A stretch of DNA of 50,652 bases from Muribaculaceae bacterium. GTDB lineage: Bacteria; Bacteroidota; Bacteroidia; Bacteroidales; Muribaculaceae. The notes below the pieces were generated by a model. That model worked only from the letters and a program-made list of their open reading frames with translations, had not been told where the DNA came from and searched no databases. Where the stretch lies: the NCBI GenBank assembly GCA_017557425.1, contig JAFYYU010000014.1, positions 1 to 50,652 on the forward strand. Reading direction: 5' to 3'. This document shows positions 1 through 8,315 of this stretch, one piece after another. The translations under genes were made by a program, and so were the position numbers. Every line of letters starts with the position of its first letter. Positions within the stretch are counted from its first letter, which is position 1.

Positions 1-1
1 C

Positions 2-223
2 ATTACAAGTAAACACTCGACTCTCTATGTCGTCTTTTGCCACGATGTTGCTTTTCTCAAAACTGGTTTGGAACCTGTCATCTATTGTAATCCGTCAGCA
101 ACCTTTGTCAACTCCGTTCACGATGTGGCAAAAATAAAGCCTCGTAAATTCCCTGCGGTAGAAATACGTGGCAAAAATATAGGGAATTTCCGAAGCAACC
201 AAAAACACGCCGCAAAGTGTTAA
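2..223 (+). CDS. possible 3' end of a gene cut by the left edge
   Basis: One plus-strand frame stays open from base 2 to a TAA at 221-223 (73 codons) with no ATG start near the edge. It would be the C-terminal part of a protein entering from the left. The predicted peptide ends in a basic stretch rich in Lys, Asn and His, and I recognise no family. The region is fairly AT-rich, so a chance open frame of this length is possible, and the minus strand is also partly open here. Treat as a weak candidate. Confidence 0.2.
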   Translation: MTSKHSTLYVVFCHDVAFLKTGLEPVIYCNPSATFVNSVHDVAKIKPRKFPAVEIRGKNIGNFRSNQKHAAKC

Positions 224-295
224 AATCTAAAAGTATCTGTATTTCAGTATTTTACATTTGGTTGTTTAGTGCTGTTCATGGTTAGTAAGAGACCT

Positions 296-829
296 CTAAA
301 TACATGCTTGGAACGCACCGAGGCCGATGCTCGTGACCGAGTTGGGGATGGTGACGCTTGTCAGACCGATGCAATCCTGGAATGCCCTGCCGCCAATGGA
401 AGTGACCGAGTTGCCGATAGTGAGGCTGGTCAAACTCTGACATCTATAGAACGCATAGCCGCTGATGGAAGCGACGGAGTTGGGGATGGTCACGCTGGTC
501 AGACCGCTGCAATCATAGAACGCATAGTTGCCGATAGACGTGACGGAGTTGGGGATGGTCACGCTCGTCAGACCAGTGCAGCCATAGAACGCAGAGTTGC
601 CGATGGACGTGACAGAGTAAGTCGTTCCATTGTATGATACGACAGATGGAATGGTCACATCTCCGGTGTACCTATCGCTGTATTGCCAATTGTACGTTCC
701 TTTGTAAGTGACAGTAGCATCGGTGCCATTGATGTTGTAGTAGATGCCATCCACTACGAAATCGTGGGCGGTGGCGGTGGCTGGCAACAGGAGCGCCAGC
801 AAGAGAGATAGTTTGATAAGGTGTTTCAT
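296..829 (-). CDS. BspA-like leucine-rich-repeat protein, truncated
   Basis: A short exported protein of about 177 residues. The start chosen is the ATG at 829, because it begins a clear signal peptide ([21 protein letters not shown]) and lies downstream of a good promoter. After a beta-rich segment of about 55 residues come four and a half BspA-type repeats of about 23 residues ([21 protein letters not shown] pattern). BspA repeats form surface-exposed solenoids used in binding and adhesion in Bacteroidetes. The last repeat stops abruptly at AFQACI, and the DNA after the stop bears no repeat similarity. There is no C-terminal cap or sorting domain. It is probably a remnant of a longer gene, or an allele shortened by recombination between the near-identical repeats. 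Confidence 0.75.
   Translation of the reverse strand: MKHLIKLSLLLALLLPATATAHDFVVDGIYYNINGTDATVTYKGTYNWQYSDRYTGDVTIPSVVSYNGTTYSVTSIGNSAFYGCTGLTSVTIPNSVTSIGNYAFYDCSGLTSVTIPNSVASISGYAFYRCQSLTSLTIGNSVTSIGGRAFQDCIGLTSVTIPNSVTSIGLGAFQACI
320..640 (-). repeat. ~69-bp tandem repeats encoding LRR units
   Basis: Near-identical units of about 69 bases (23 codons) encode the BspA repeats. The phrase encoding [14 protein letters not shown] recurs almost unchanged at DNA level, which makes the array prone to slippage and recombination. Confidence 0.7.
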
Positions 830-880
830 TGTCCGGTTTATTGTTATTTGGTTTTTATTTATTCCTATCATTTCTGGGTG

Positions 881-911
881 CAAATTTATGGATATTTCCG
901 CAAAAATCAAA
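881..911 (-). promoter_or_regulatory. Bacteroidetes-type promoter of the BspA-like gene
   Basis: On the minus strand a TTTG (911-908) is followed after 19 bases by TAAATTTG (888-881). This matches the Bacteroidetes sigma-ABfr consensus TTTG / TAnnTTTG exactly. Transcription would begin near 875, giving a leader of roughly 45 bases before the ATG at 829. Confidence 0.7.
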
Positions 912-1280
912 TCTTTAAACTACGAATTTCAATTAAACTACGAATTTCACAGATTATACTAATTTTGGCATCCGCATTTCTTCTTTTCTGTCGGCGAATT
1001 TAACGGATTAAACTAATTTCGGCATCCGCACCCTGACTTCAAACTACGAATTTCGCTAATTATACTGATTGGCATCCGCGCTCTTCTAAAACTACAAACC
1101 TTTAGCTCGGCGAAGCCAATTTCGCGAACTTGATAATAAAACAACAATAAATACAATAAAAACGATCTAAAATAATTGACAATGGCTCATTTGTATTTCT
1201 TGTACTTATTGTCTTCCTTTTTTAATAACATAATTCGTATAATTCGTGTAATTCGTAGTTTATATTTTGGATTTAATTTG
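912..1280. repeat. AT-rich repeat field with three GGCATCCGC units
   Basis: This gene-free stretch holds three degenerate direct copies of a ~40-base unit, at 935-975, 990-1029 and 1041-1079. Each runs from AAACTACGAATTTC or TCGGCGAATTT through AATTATACTAATT to GGCATCCGC. A further partial copy, inverted, lies at 1231-1261. Another partial start of the unit is at about 917-934. The segment around 1140-1160 (ACAATAAATACAATAAA) recurs near 19550. No coding potential was seen. Confidence 0.7.
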
Positions 1281-1288
1281 TAATTTTG
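1281..1288 (+). promoter_or_regulatory. TAnnTTTG -7 element abutting the next start codon
   Basis: TAATTTTG fits the Bacteroidetes -7 box and ends only four bases before the ATG at 1293. If used, the transcript would be leaderless or nearly so. No convincing TTTG -33 element lies at the normal spacing. Confidence 0.4.
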
Positions 1289-1292
1289 TGGC

Positions 1293-2846
1293 ATGATGAT
1301 GAGGACAAGTGAGCGAAAGGTTAACCGATGGGCGTTGCTGGCCATCGGATGTTTTGCTGTGTTGGCATTGCTGCTGGTGTCGTGGGATTCCTACCTGTAT
1401 GACCTGTGGCAGCATCATGACGTGATCTGGTTCTACCTGTGCGGCAAGGCGTGGATGAACGGGATGACGCCCTACGTGGACTTTGCCGACAGCAAGGGGC
1501 CGCTGCTGTGGCTCATCTATGGCATCGGCTATCTGCTCAGCCCCCACGACTACACGGGTATGTACTGGCTGTCGTGCGTGCTGTACACCTTCATCTTCTA
1601 CCAGTGCTACAAATGCGCTATGCTGTTTGTGCGTGACACACGGCTGGCGCTGGTGGCAGTACTGTTGTCGGCAGTATTCTTCCTGAGCGGACTCACCCAC
1701 ATCGAGGTGCGCGCCGAGGATTACTGCTACGCCTTCATGATACCGCTGTTCTACCGTTTCCTGCGTTATAACGTGGCGCATGAGAACGGGCACCGTTTCG
1801 TGAAGTCCACGGCCCTGCTATTGGGATTTGCCCTTGGAGGCACCTTCCTGATCAAGTACAGCTGCACGTTGATGCTCGCTGTCTTTATCCCCTACTGGTG
1901 CATCGTGGTCGCCCGGCGCTGCGGCTATTCGCCCTGGAAGGCCTTGGGCTGGTGTGCCCTTGCCGGCATCCTGACCATACTGCCCATGACGGCATGGCTG
2001 GCATGGCACGGCTGTCTGGATGACTGCATCAACGAGTACTTCCTGAACACATTCTCGACCTTCGACAACCTGCATGGCGAGCAAATCACTGTGGGGAATG
2101 TGCTGCTGATGTTCCTGGGCAAACGCGTCATCCTGTTCACGCTGGGCGTAATCGCGAGCGTCATCATCTACTGCAAGACGATCCGCAAGGGATGGCTCAT
2201 GGCGGTGATTGCCCTGGTGTGGTTCATGCTAGTGATAATGCTCAACGGCAGCGACCGCATCTACCTGAACGTGTTGTCGCTGTTCACCGTGCTGGCTGCG
2301 GGAATCGTCGCACAGGCGCTGTCGCGGTGGCTGCGCTGGTGGCTGGTGGTCGGCATCCTCGGAGTGGGAGTGCTTGCATTGCTGTTCAGCACAGTCGAGC
2401 GCAAATCACTCTACAGCCAGCAACTGCCTGACCGCGAGATTTGGTATTACTATCCCACATTGCTGAGCCATTACGATCAGCCGCGCCTGCTGTACCTCAT
2501 GTGCCACGACCATGGCGAGGGGGTTCCCGTCAATGCCTTGCCGGCCTGCAAGTACTGGAGTCTGCAGATGGGCTACACACCAGCGATGGTCGATGACCAA
2601 GTCAAAGCGGTGGAACAGCATCGCTGCAATGCTGTGTTCGTCGAGTCGGACAATATCCCGATGGTCAAATTACTAGAGAAAAACGGATATTACCGCAACG
2701 ACTTTACCGATGCCGGCTTGGGCGACAAGAGCTGGAAACGCTTCATCATGTACAGCGACCGAGAGCTGGAAATCGAGCCTTCGCGTTATCCCACGCCAAT
2801 CGAAGTGCTCACTAAACAGAACGTGGTATTAAACAAGAAACAATAG
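1293..2846 (+). CDS. polytopic membrane protein, glycosyltransferase-39-like
   Basis: A 517-residue inner-membrane protein with a hydrophobic N-terminal segment and about ten further membrane segments up to residue ~370, then a soluble C-terminal region of about 145 residues. The first loop carries DSYLYDLWQHHDVIWFYLCG followed by a region with PYVDFADSKGP. An acidic residue in the first extracytoplasmic loop and this layout are typical of GT-C lipid-linked sugar transferases (GT39/ArnT-like) in Bacteroidetes. The likely role is transfer of a sugar from a polyprenyl carrier to a surface glycan or protein. Substrate is unknown. Three ATG codons in a row open the frame. It is 45 bases upstream of ridA and probably cotranscribed. 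Confidence 0.65.
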   Translation: MMMRTSERKVNRWALLAIGCFAVLALLLVSWDSYLYDLWQHHDVIWFYLCGKAWMNGMTPYVDFADSKGPLLWLIYGIGYLLSPHDYTGMYWLSCVLYTFIFYQCYKCAMLFVRDTRLALVAVLLSAVFFLSGLTHIEVRAEDYCYAFMIPLFYRFLRYNVAHENGHRFVKSTALLLGFALGGTFLIKYSCTLMLAVFIPYWCIVVARRCGYSPWKALGWCALAGILTILPMTAWLAWHGCLDDCINEYFLNTFSTFDNLHGEQITVGNVLLMFLGKRVILFTLGVIASVIIYCKTIRKGWLMAVIALVWFMLVIMLNGSDRIYLNVLSLFTVLAAGIVAQALSRWLRWWLVVGILGVGVLALLFSTVERKSLYSQQLPDREIWYYYPTLLSHYDQPRLLYLMCHDHGEGVPVNALPACKYWSLQMGYTPAMVDDQVKAVEQHRCNAVFVESDNIPMVKLLEKNGYYRNDFTDAGLGDKSWKRFIMYSDRELEIEPSRYPTPIEVLTKQNVVLNKKQ

Positions 2847-2891
2847 TCATCATTTACAATAAACTATCAACTACTTTAAAATCAACAATCA

Positions 2892-3269
2892 ATGAAAGCA
2901 TTAAACACCGACAAGGCACCTGCTGCCATTGGCCCCTACAGCCAAGCCATCCGCACTGGTAACCTCGTTTTCGTTTCGGGCCAGCTGCCCATCATTCCTG
3001 AGACCGGAGCCTTCCCCGAGGGAGGCATCAAGGAACAGACCCATCAGAGCCTGCTCAATGCACGCGCCATCCTGCAAAGTGAAGGCCTTGACCTGAAAGA
3101 TGTGGTAAAGACGACTGTATTCCTGAGTGATATCGCCAACTTCGGACCCATGAACGAGGTGTATGCCGAGTTCTTCACCGCGCCGTTCCCTGCACGCTGC
3201 GCATTTGCCGTCAAGGATCTGCCCAAGGGCGCCCTCGTGGAAATCGAGCTCATTGCCGAGGCCCTCTAA
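2892..3269 (+). CDS. ridA: RidA family enamine/imine deaminase
   Basis: A 125-residue protein that matches the RidA/YjgF/UK114 family over its whole length. The family hydrolyses reactive enamines and imines released by PLP enzymes, such as 2-aminoacrylate, in the cytoplasm and works as a trimer. Seen in the sequence: the N-terminal AIGPYSQAI motif, the VFVSGQLP strand, and the C-terminal signature PARCAFAVKDLPKGALVEIE with the substrate-binding Arg102 and the following acidic residue. The length is normal for the family. A strong hairpin follows the gene. Confidence 0.95.
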   Translation: MKALNTDKAPAAIGPYSQAIRTGNLVFVSGQLPIIPETGAFPEGGIKEQTHQSLLNARAILQSEGLDLKDVVKTTVFLSDIANFGPMNEVYAEFFTAPFPARCAFAVKDLPKGALVEIELIAEAL

Positions 3270-3290
3270 ACGACCTCACAACACGATACA

Positions 3291-3326
3291 TCAAGGATGT
3301 GAAGCGGACTCGCTTCACATCCTTGA
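3291..3326. terminator. perfect 16-bp hairpin between convergent genes
   Basis: TCAAGGATGTGAAGCG (3291-3306) is followed by a GACT loop and its exact complement (3311-3326). It sits between ridA (+) and the 3430 gene (-). There is no U-tract, so it may work as a bidirectional terminator, a 3'-end stabiliser, or both. Confidence 0.6.
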
Positions 3327-3429
3327 CTGGTGTATGCGCCCAGCTGCAAAAAGATGATGGGGATGAATGTGGTGGTCGAAGACCACGGCAAGGCCATCGC
3401 ATCGGCCTGCTCGCCTGAAGATTTTTCTC

Positions 3430-5262
3430 TTATAATTGCTGCTGTATGCGCCAGATGGTTCCCTCGATGAGGGAGCAATAGACGTCGCCGCGCTCATCGA
3501 CTTCAAAGCCGTTGACCTCGCTGGAGCCCATGCTATAGGTGAATACCAATTCATGGGTTGTGGCATTGACCACCGCCAGCATGCCGCGGCGTGAACCGCA
3601 ATAGATGTAGCCGTCATGCTCCAGCACGATACAGGGCGCATGCTCATAGCCAAACCCCAAATCGACTTTCCAGAGCATCTCATAATTGTCGCCCGTGCTC
3701 ATGGCCACGAGTTCGCCGTCCATCGTCTTGGCATAGGCCACCGAGCCGTCAGCGCTACGCCCGAGGCTCTCGCGCACCTTGTTTTCGTTCTTCTCGCGCC
3801 ATAGCTGAGTTCCGCTCTTGCGGTCAATCGCCGTTGTTACGCGGTCGGGAGCGACGACAAGCACATGGTCGCTGGTCACGACGGGCACCACATTTCCAGG
3901 GCTGTAAAGATTGACGTTCCTGCCATTGTTCCATTGCCACTGCAAGGCACCCGTGCGGCAGTTAAGCGAGCGCAAATAGGTGTCCCACGCGCCGAAGATG
4001 ACGTCACCGCCACCTACCACAGGAGCCGCTTGACAGTAATTGTTGATGCTGTCATAATGCCATAACAGGCGGTGACGCTTCACATCCCAAGCCTGGAAAG
4101 TCTTATAGCCGCCTTGATAAAGGATACCATCCCTCACAACGCCGTCGGCAACGTAGGGGCCGTTCGCCTCATACTGCCACTTTGCCTTGCCCGACTTCTT
4201 ATCGAGCCACACGAGGCGCTTGTCGCTCGTGGGCAAAACGACGTACTTGTCACCCACAGCAGGGCGCGAGAAGAGCATGGCATCGGTCTTGAATTGCCAT
4301 CGCAGCGCTCCCGTCTTCTTGTCCACTGCCTTGCAATAGCCCAGCGAGTTGCCAAAGTACAGGTTCTTGCTGTCCACACCCACACGGGTAAAGATTGAAG
4401 CATTGTCGGCGACAATGCGCTTGACATCAAATCCTGCGGGGACTGAATTGTGCAGCTGGGGCTGTGCAGCCGTATAATAGTCCAGATTGATGCGGTAGGA
4501 GAACATCACCACGGGCTCATTGCCGATCACCTTGTTGTACACGTATATCCACTGCCGGTCAAGGTCGATGGTCATCAACGTGTAACCATAGTTGTCACCG
4601 CCCATATCGAGGGCGCGTACCATCACACCGTTGATGCCGTCGGTCTCATAAAGCCGCCAGGTGTGGTAGTGGCCGCACTGATGGGTAACGACGGGATACT
4701 TCTTGAGGATATCCACATAGGCGCGGTAATTGTCAAGGTCGTCAAGAATGGGATAGTGGTTGACACTCAACACACGCATCCCGGGCTTTACCATGACATT
4801 CAGAGTGCTGTCGAGCCACAGGAGGTCTTCCTGCTTGATGTGGCCGTCGCCCATCTTCATGAACGGGCCGCAGTTCATTCCCACGACCACCAGGTTGCCA
4901 ATGGTGAAAACAAAGCGGTCGCTCCCCCACAAGTCGTTAAAGGTCTTGCAAGCGCTCTGGCTCCAGTTGTTCTCGTGGTTACCCGGAATGATATAAAACG
5001 GATGCCTGATGCCGTCGAGAATACCCTTGATGTTGCGCAACTGCTCGTCACTGCCCTCGTTGGTGAGGTCGCCAGTCAACATGACTGCATCAACATCAGT
5101 AGCATTGATTTCAGCAACCGCTTCACGCAGCTTGCCCTCGTTGGCATTGCCTGGCGTGACATGCACATCGCTCAGGATGGCCAACTTGACCACCCCACCC
5201 TGCGCTGCCAGCGATAACGCTACTGCAGCGATAAAAAACGCCAATCGTTTGAACATATACAC
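3430..5262 (-). CDS. exported calcineurin-like phosphoesterase fused to PQQ-type propeller
   Basis: A 610-residue protein with an N-terminal signal peptide (alternative start at Met3). Residues ~26-235 form a binuclear metallophosphoesterase: SDVHVT (Asp32, His34), GDLTNE (Asp65), GNHEN (Asn95, His96), NHYP and GHYH motifs are all present. Residues ~290-610 hold repeated blades such as TGALRWQF, SGKAKWQYE and TGALQWQWN, typical of a PQQ-like beta-propeller. It likely acts in the periplasm, hydrolysing a phosphoester while the propeller binds a partner or ligand. It is the last gene of the TIR/caspase/RyR operon, only seven bases after the RyR gene, so it is probably part of that system. The substrate cannot be told from sequence. 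Confidence 0.85.
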   Translation of the reverse strand: MYMFKRLAFFIAAVALSLAAQGGVVKLAILSDVHVTPGNANEGKLREAVAEINATDVDAVMLTGDLTNEGSDEQLRNIKGILDGIRHPFYIIPGNHENNWSQSACKTFNDLWGSDRFVFTIGNLVVVGMNCGPFMKMGDGHIKQEDLLWLDSTLNVMVKPGMRVLSVNHYPILDDLDNYRAYVDILKKYPVVTHQCGHYHTWRLYETDGINGVMVRALDMGGDNYGYTLMTIDLDRQWIYVYNKVIGNEPVVMFSYRINLDYYTAAQPQLHNSVPAGFDVKRIVADNASIFTRVGVDSKNLYFGNSLGYCKAVDKKTGALRWQFKTDAMLFSRPAVGDKYVVLPTSDKRLVWLDKKSGKAKWQYEANGPYVADGVVRDGILYQGGYKTFQAWDVKRHRLLWHYDSINNYCQAAPVVGGGDVIFGAWDTYLRSLNCRTGALQWQWNNGRNVNLYSPGNVVPVVTSDHVLVVAPDRVTTAIDRKSGTQLWREKNENKVRESLGRSADGSVAYAKTMDGELVAMSTGDNYEMLWKVDLGFGYEHAPCIVLEHDGYIYCGSRRGMLAVVNATTHELVFTYSMGSSEVNGFEVDERGDVYCSLIEGTIWRIQQQL

Positions 5263-5269
5263 TTGACTG

Positions 5270-5566
5270 TTATTTTGAAATGTTAAACCCTAGTTTCATA
5301 ATCAGCTTGAGGGTGCCCACCGCTGTGTCACGGTCATACTGCTTTTCTTCCTCAGGCAATTCCTCATAAGGAACCAGGCTGGGATGAGTCTTGAACTCAT
5401 CACTGCGCACAGGTCCCCAAGTCCACCCCTGGGCAATACGCGAACTTGCCCACACTTCATGTACATTGCGGGCCAGCTGTTCCACCAGGTGCTCAAGCTC
5501 TTCCGGCAGGCAGATATCACTGGTATCAGCCGGTTGTGGGAAATATTCTTCGCTCTTTTGCTTCAT
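5270..5566 (-). CDS. stand-alone RyR-domain protein
   Basis: A 98-residue cytoplasmic protein that is almost entirely one RyR domain (the repeat named after ryanodine receptors). Seen at residues ~28-92: an IHE.W-like helix (NVHEVWASSRIAQGW), then THPSLVPYEELPEEEKQYDR and TLKLIMKLGF, all strong matches to the domain. In bacteria this domain is found alone or on signalling and channel proteins, and is thought to bind a small ligand; its ligand is not established here. The gene lies eight bases after the TIR gene and seven before the phosphoesterase gene. A second, divergent RyR-like segment ends the first protein of the same operon. Confidence 0.9.
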   Translation of the reverse strand: MKQKSEEYFPQPADTSDICLPEELEHLVEQLARNVHEVWASSRIAQGWTWGPVRSDEFKTHPSLVPYEELPEEEKQYDRDTAVGTLKLIMKLGFNISK

Positions 5567-5574
5567 TTTACTGC

Positions 5575-6738
5575 TTATAATTTCTCAATCACATCACTCT
5601 CGCCACAGGGCATCGTAATCATGTCGTTGTAAAGCCGGAACGGCGCTTTTACCTGATAGGTCTTGCGCTGCTGCTCCAGGGGAACAAACATGCTGACCTG
5701 GCCATCCCCGTCGGTCGTTACCGTCTGCCCTGCGATTTCAAGTTTTACACCACCGATGAATGTCTCGGTCTCGGGATTCCACAAGCCAAACTTCACTTTT
5801 CCAAAAACGTCAGGGTCACGACGAATGTCTAATGTCACATCACGATCAAGCGTGATCATCGTGTCCATATCAACGAAATCACGGCAAGCAAAGGTCATTT
5901 TCACCTGTTTACCCAGATAGCGGTGGGGAACGTTCGTCAAAACACCGCTATTGTCAATCGCCGCGATGGTGTCACTCTTGGACTCGTTGTCAAGCGTTAA
6001 CGTGACGACGGCATCCTTCATGGGAGGCAGCTGGTCGTTGTGAACCGATGTCTCGCTGAGATGCACCGTCGCGTCAAACGGTTGATTGGCGGCCCAAACG
6101 GCCCATAGAGCGGCCAGTACAGCCACAATGCCGAGGAACCACGCAATGGCGCGATTGATGAGGATGCGTTTGTGACGCTGCCAAATGGCGTCAAACTCCA
6201 CGCCCAGCAACTTAGACACCAGCTGGACATAAGCACGCTCCTTGTTCAGCAACGGCAAGCGATAATTCTGCTCGTGGATGTTGGCGCCCAATATCTCGGG
6301 CAAACCCAGTTTGTCGATGACAGGGTTGAAGCACTCTGTCTCGGGATCACCGCTATGCGGCTTGCCGTCAACGATAAAGAAATGGATATTCTCGGTGCGT
6401 CCCAGACTATGGAAGAACTCAATCTCCTTACCCACCCAGTCAGATTGCGCCGAGTTAGGAGAACAGATGACAATCAGATTCCTCGAAGCCTTTAGCCGTT
6501 CCTGCAATTCATCGGTCAAGCCGCCTGGCTGGATATCGGTGGGTGCAAAGAAGACGGGCCTGATAGGCGTGCGTTTCCATCCTCGCTCGCTGCACAGCGT
6601 CGCCGGCATGCGGTAATGCTCAAGCTTGCGCTGCACGCGCTTGCCCCATTTAGTGTCCTTGCTGTTATAACTGATAAAGGCATAGTATTTAAACTCCTGC
6701 TCTTTAATCATCTCTTGTTCTTGTTCTGAAATATCCAT
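5575..6738 (-). CDS. TIR-domain membrane protein with periplasmic beta region
   Basis: A 387-residue protein. Residues ~16-125 are a TIR domain: YYAFISYNSKD, then PGGLTDELQERLKAS, LIVICSPNSAQSDWVGKE and FFIVDG. Glu105 in the SDWVGKEIEFF segment sits where TIR NADases carry their catalytic glutamate. A conserved helical stretch follows (~140-190), then one transmembrane helix (~193-216, WFLGIVAVLAALWAVW). Residues ~217-387 are beta-rich and resemble transthyretin or carboxypeptidase-regulatory folds. Expected topology is TIR in the cytoplasm and beta domains in the periplasm, so the protein could pass an envelope signal inward or anchor partners outside. NADase activity is plausible but inferred only from the motif. 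It follows the caspase gene after 53 bases. Confidence 0.9.
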   Translation of the reverse strand: MDISEQEQEMIKEQEFKYYAFISYNSKDTKWGKRVQRKLEHYRMPATLCSERGWKRTPIRPVFFAPTDIQPGGLTDELQERLKASRNLIVICSPNSAQSDWVGKEIEFFHSLGRTENIHFFIVDGKPHSGDPETECFNPVIDKLGLPEILGANIHEQNYRLPLLNKERAYVQLVSKLLGVEFDAIWQRHKRILINRAIAWFLGIVAVLAALWAVWAANQPFDATVHLSETSVHNDQLPPMKDAVVTLTLDNESKSDTIAAIDNSGVLTNVPHRYLGKQVKMTFACRDFVDMDTMITLDRDVTLDIRRDPDVFGKVKFGLWNPETETFIGGVKLEIAGQTVTTDGDGQVSMFVPLEQQRKTYQVKAPFRLYNDMITMPCGESDVIEKL

Positions 6739-6791
6739 TTTCTTGATAGTTTATTCTCAATCGTTTTCTAACAATGCGTTGAAACAGAGCA

Positions 6792-8300
6792 TCAGAATGT
6801 CATTTTCCTCCATCTGTCGCTCTGATAAGAGGTAAAGGCCCTCGGTGTCTGCCGTTTGCGCAAGTCGAGCGTGGGTGCCACATTGCTCACGTTTTTCTCG
6901 ATATCGTCGGCCAGTTTGCCATAGGAGACCATACCTTGGGTATCCTGCAACTCCTTCAACAGATAGTAAGTGAACAAGCCATGCCCCTCCTCCTGGAAAC
7001 TCTGAGCCGTCTCGTTGCCGTGGGTAGCCGCCAGCACAACCAGATTTCCCGTCAATGGCTGTGTATCCTGAGCCTCGACCTCCACAGCGCGTTCCACACT
7101 CAGGCCCTCGTTGTCACGGTTCACGCCGCTGAAACAGGCATCAAGGAACACCGTCACACGATCAAATCCCAATCCACCCAGTGTGGCATAGAACTCCTCC
7201 AGAGAGATTCCCTGTTGAGGCCTGGTTCCGTACACATCGGTCGGCAGCAGGTAAGCCTTATTGTTGTCCTTGATGTCAGGGACGCCGTGACCAGCATAAT
7301 AGACAATCAATTTCTTATACTGGCGATCAGTAATCTCATGGCCCAACCAGTCGGTCATTTCCTGCTCAAGAATCATGTGCTTGGTGGCATCTTCACACAG
7401 GTGAACATTTTCGGCCGGGATACCCAGGGTTTTCTTGCAATACTCGGCAAAGATTGTCGCATCGTTCTTTGCAAATGGCACATCAGCGACAAAACGGTAA
7501 TGCTCGTTACCAAAGATGAGCGCATAGGTGTCGTTGCGCACAATCAAGGCCTCGGGGATATTGGCATCAACAACCGACACGCGCGTGTCGGTCTGGTAAG
7601 ACTGATACATTTTCAGGCAGATGGCGACTGCTTCGCGGTCCAGCCCGTACTCGGTGCAGTTATCTGTATTGATATTCTTGGGCAATCCTCTAATCTCACC
7701 CTTGTAATAGGTGTGATAAGTCTTGCCTCCCTCAGAAACTTCGGTGGCGAAAACGGCCTTGCCTAACAACGCGTTGTCACCAATCTCGACCAGGTTCAGG
7801 TTAGTGCACGACAGGAACGCCTGATCCTCGACACGCGCCAGATTGGGGATGCTCACCGAACGGAGCGACGAGCAGTTGGCAAACGCGACAGTGCCGATGC
7901 GCTTGACATTGACCGGTATAGAGATATTGAACAAATTGTTGCAGTTCAGAAAAGCTCCCCACCCGATTTCATACAGGAACGTGTGCTGGAACTCAACGGT
8001 CGTCAAGTCCTTGCAATTGGCGAACGCACAGGAACCGATACGACTCACACCAGGCCCAATCACCACCTTGCGCACCGACAACTTCTGTTTTACCCATGGC
8101 GCAATGTTCTTGTTCAGGTCATAATCGGGCATCTCGACCACGTTCTTGCGTGGAGTCATGTTGTTGATGTACAACGTGCGCCCGTCAAAGTTCCACTCAA
8201 CGTCACTGCCACACTTACCCGAGGCAGTATTCGTGTTTTGGGCAACTATGGAGCATGCCCAAAACACGGATATCGCCAAGAGAAGGATTATCCTTTTCAT
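6792..8300 (-). CDS. exported caspase-like (C14) protease with LRR region
   Basis: A 502-residue protein with an N-terminal signal peptide (MKRIILLLAISVFWACSIVA). Residues ~75-175 contain BspA-like leucine-rich repeats (IGSCAFANCKDLTTVEF, IGTVAFANCSSLRSVSIP). Residues ~255-490 are a caspase/metacaspase domain with the full His-Cys pair: His338 in YYAGHG and Cys389 in DACFSG. TYALIFGNEHY begins the domain and NLVVLAATHGNETAQ follows. Most bacterial caspases act in the cytoplasm; this one appears exported, so its targets would be periplasmic or outer-membrane. The LRR part could recognise the substrate or trigger. It lies between an outer-membrane barrel-like gene and the TIR gene in the operon. 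Confidence 0.9.
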   Translation of the reverse strand: MKRIILLLAISVFWACSIVAQNTNTASGKCGSDVEWNFDGRTLYINNMTPRKNVVEMPDYDLNKNIAPWVKQKLSVRKVVIGPGVSRIGSCAFANCKDLTTVEFQHTFLYEIGWGAFLNCNNLFNISIPVNVKRIGTVAFANCSSLRSVSIPNLARVEDQAFLSCTNLNLVEIGDNALLGKAVFATEVSEGGKTYHTYYKGEIRGLPKNINTDNCTEYGLDREAVAICLKMYQSYQTDTRVSVVDANIPEALIVRNDTYALIFGNEHYRFVADVPFAKNDATIFAEYCKKTLGIPAENVHLCEDATKHMILEQEMTDWLGHEITDRQYKKLIVYYAGHGVPDIKDNNKAYLLPTDVYGTRPQQGISLEEFYATLGGLGFDRVTVFLDACFSGVNRDNEGLSVERAVEVEAQDTQPLTGNLVVLAATHGNETAQSFQEEGHGLFTYYLLKELQDTQGMVSYGKLADDIEKNVSNVAPTLDLRKRQTPRAFTSYQSDRWRKMTF

Positions 8301-8315
8301 ATAAGTTGTTGATTA

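Noticed and set aside
935-1079. Three spaced repeats as a CRISPR array
   Set aside because: Copies are degenerate, spacers are too short and partly similar, the unit recurs singly elsewhere, and there are no cas genes.
3266-3478. Short open frame between ridA and the phosphoesterase gene
   Set aside because: It runs through the hairpin and the end of the neighbouring gene, with no recognisable features.
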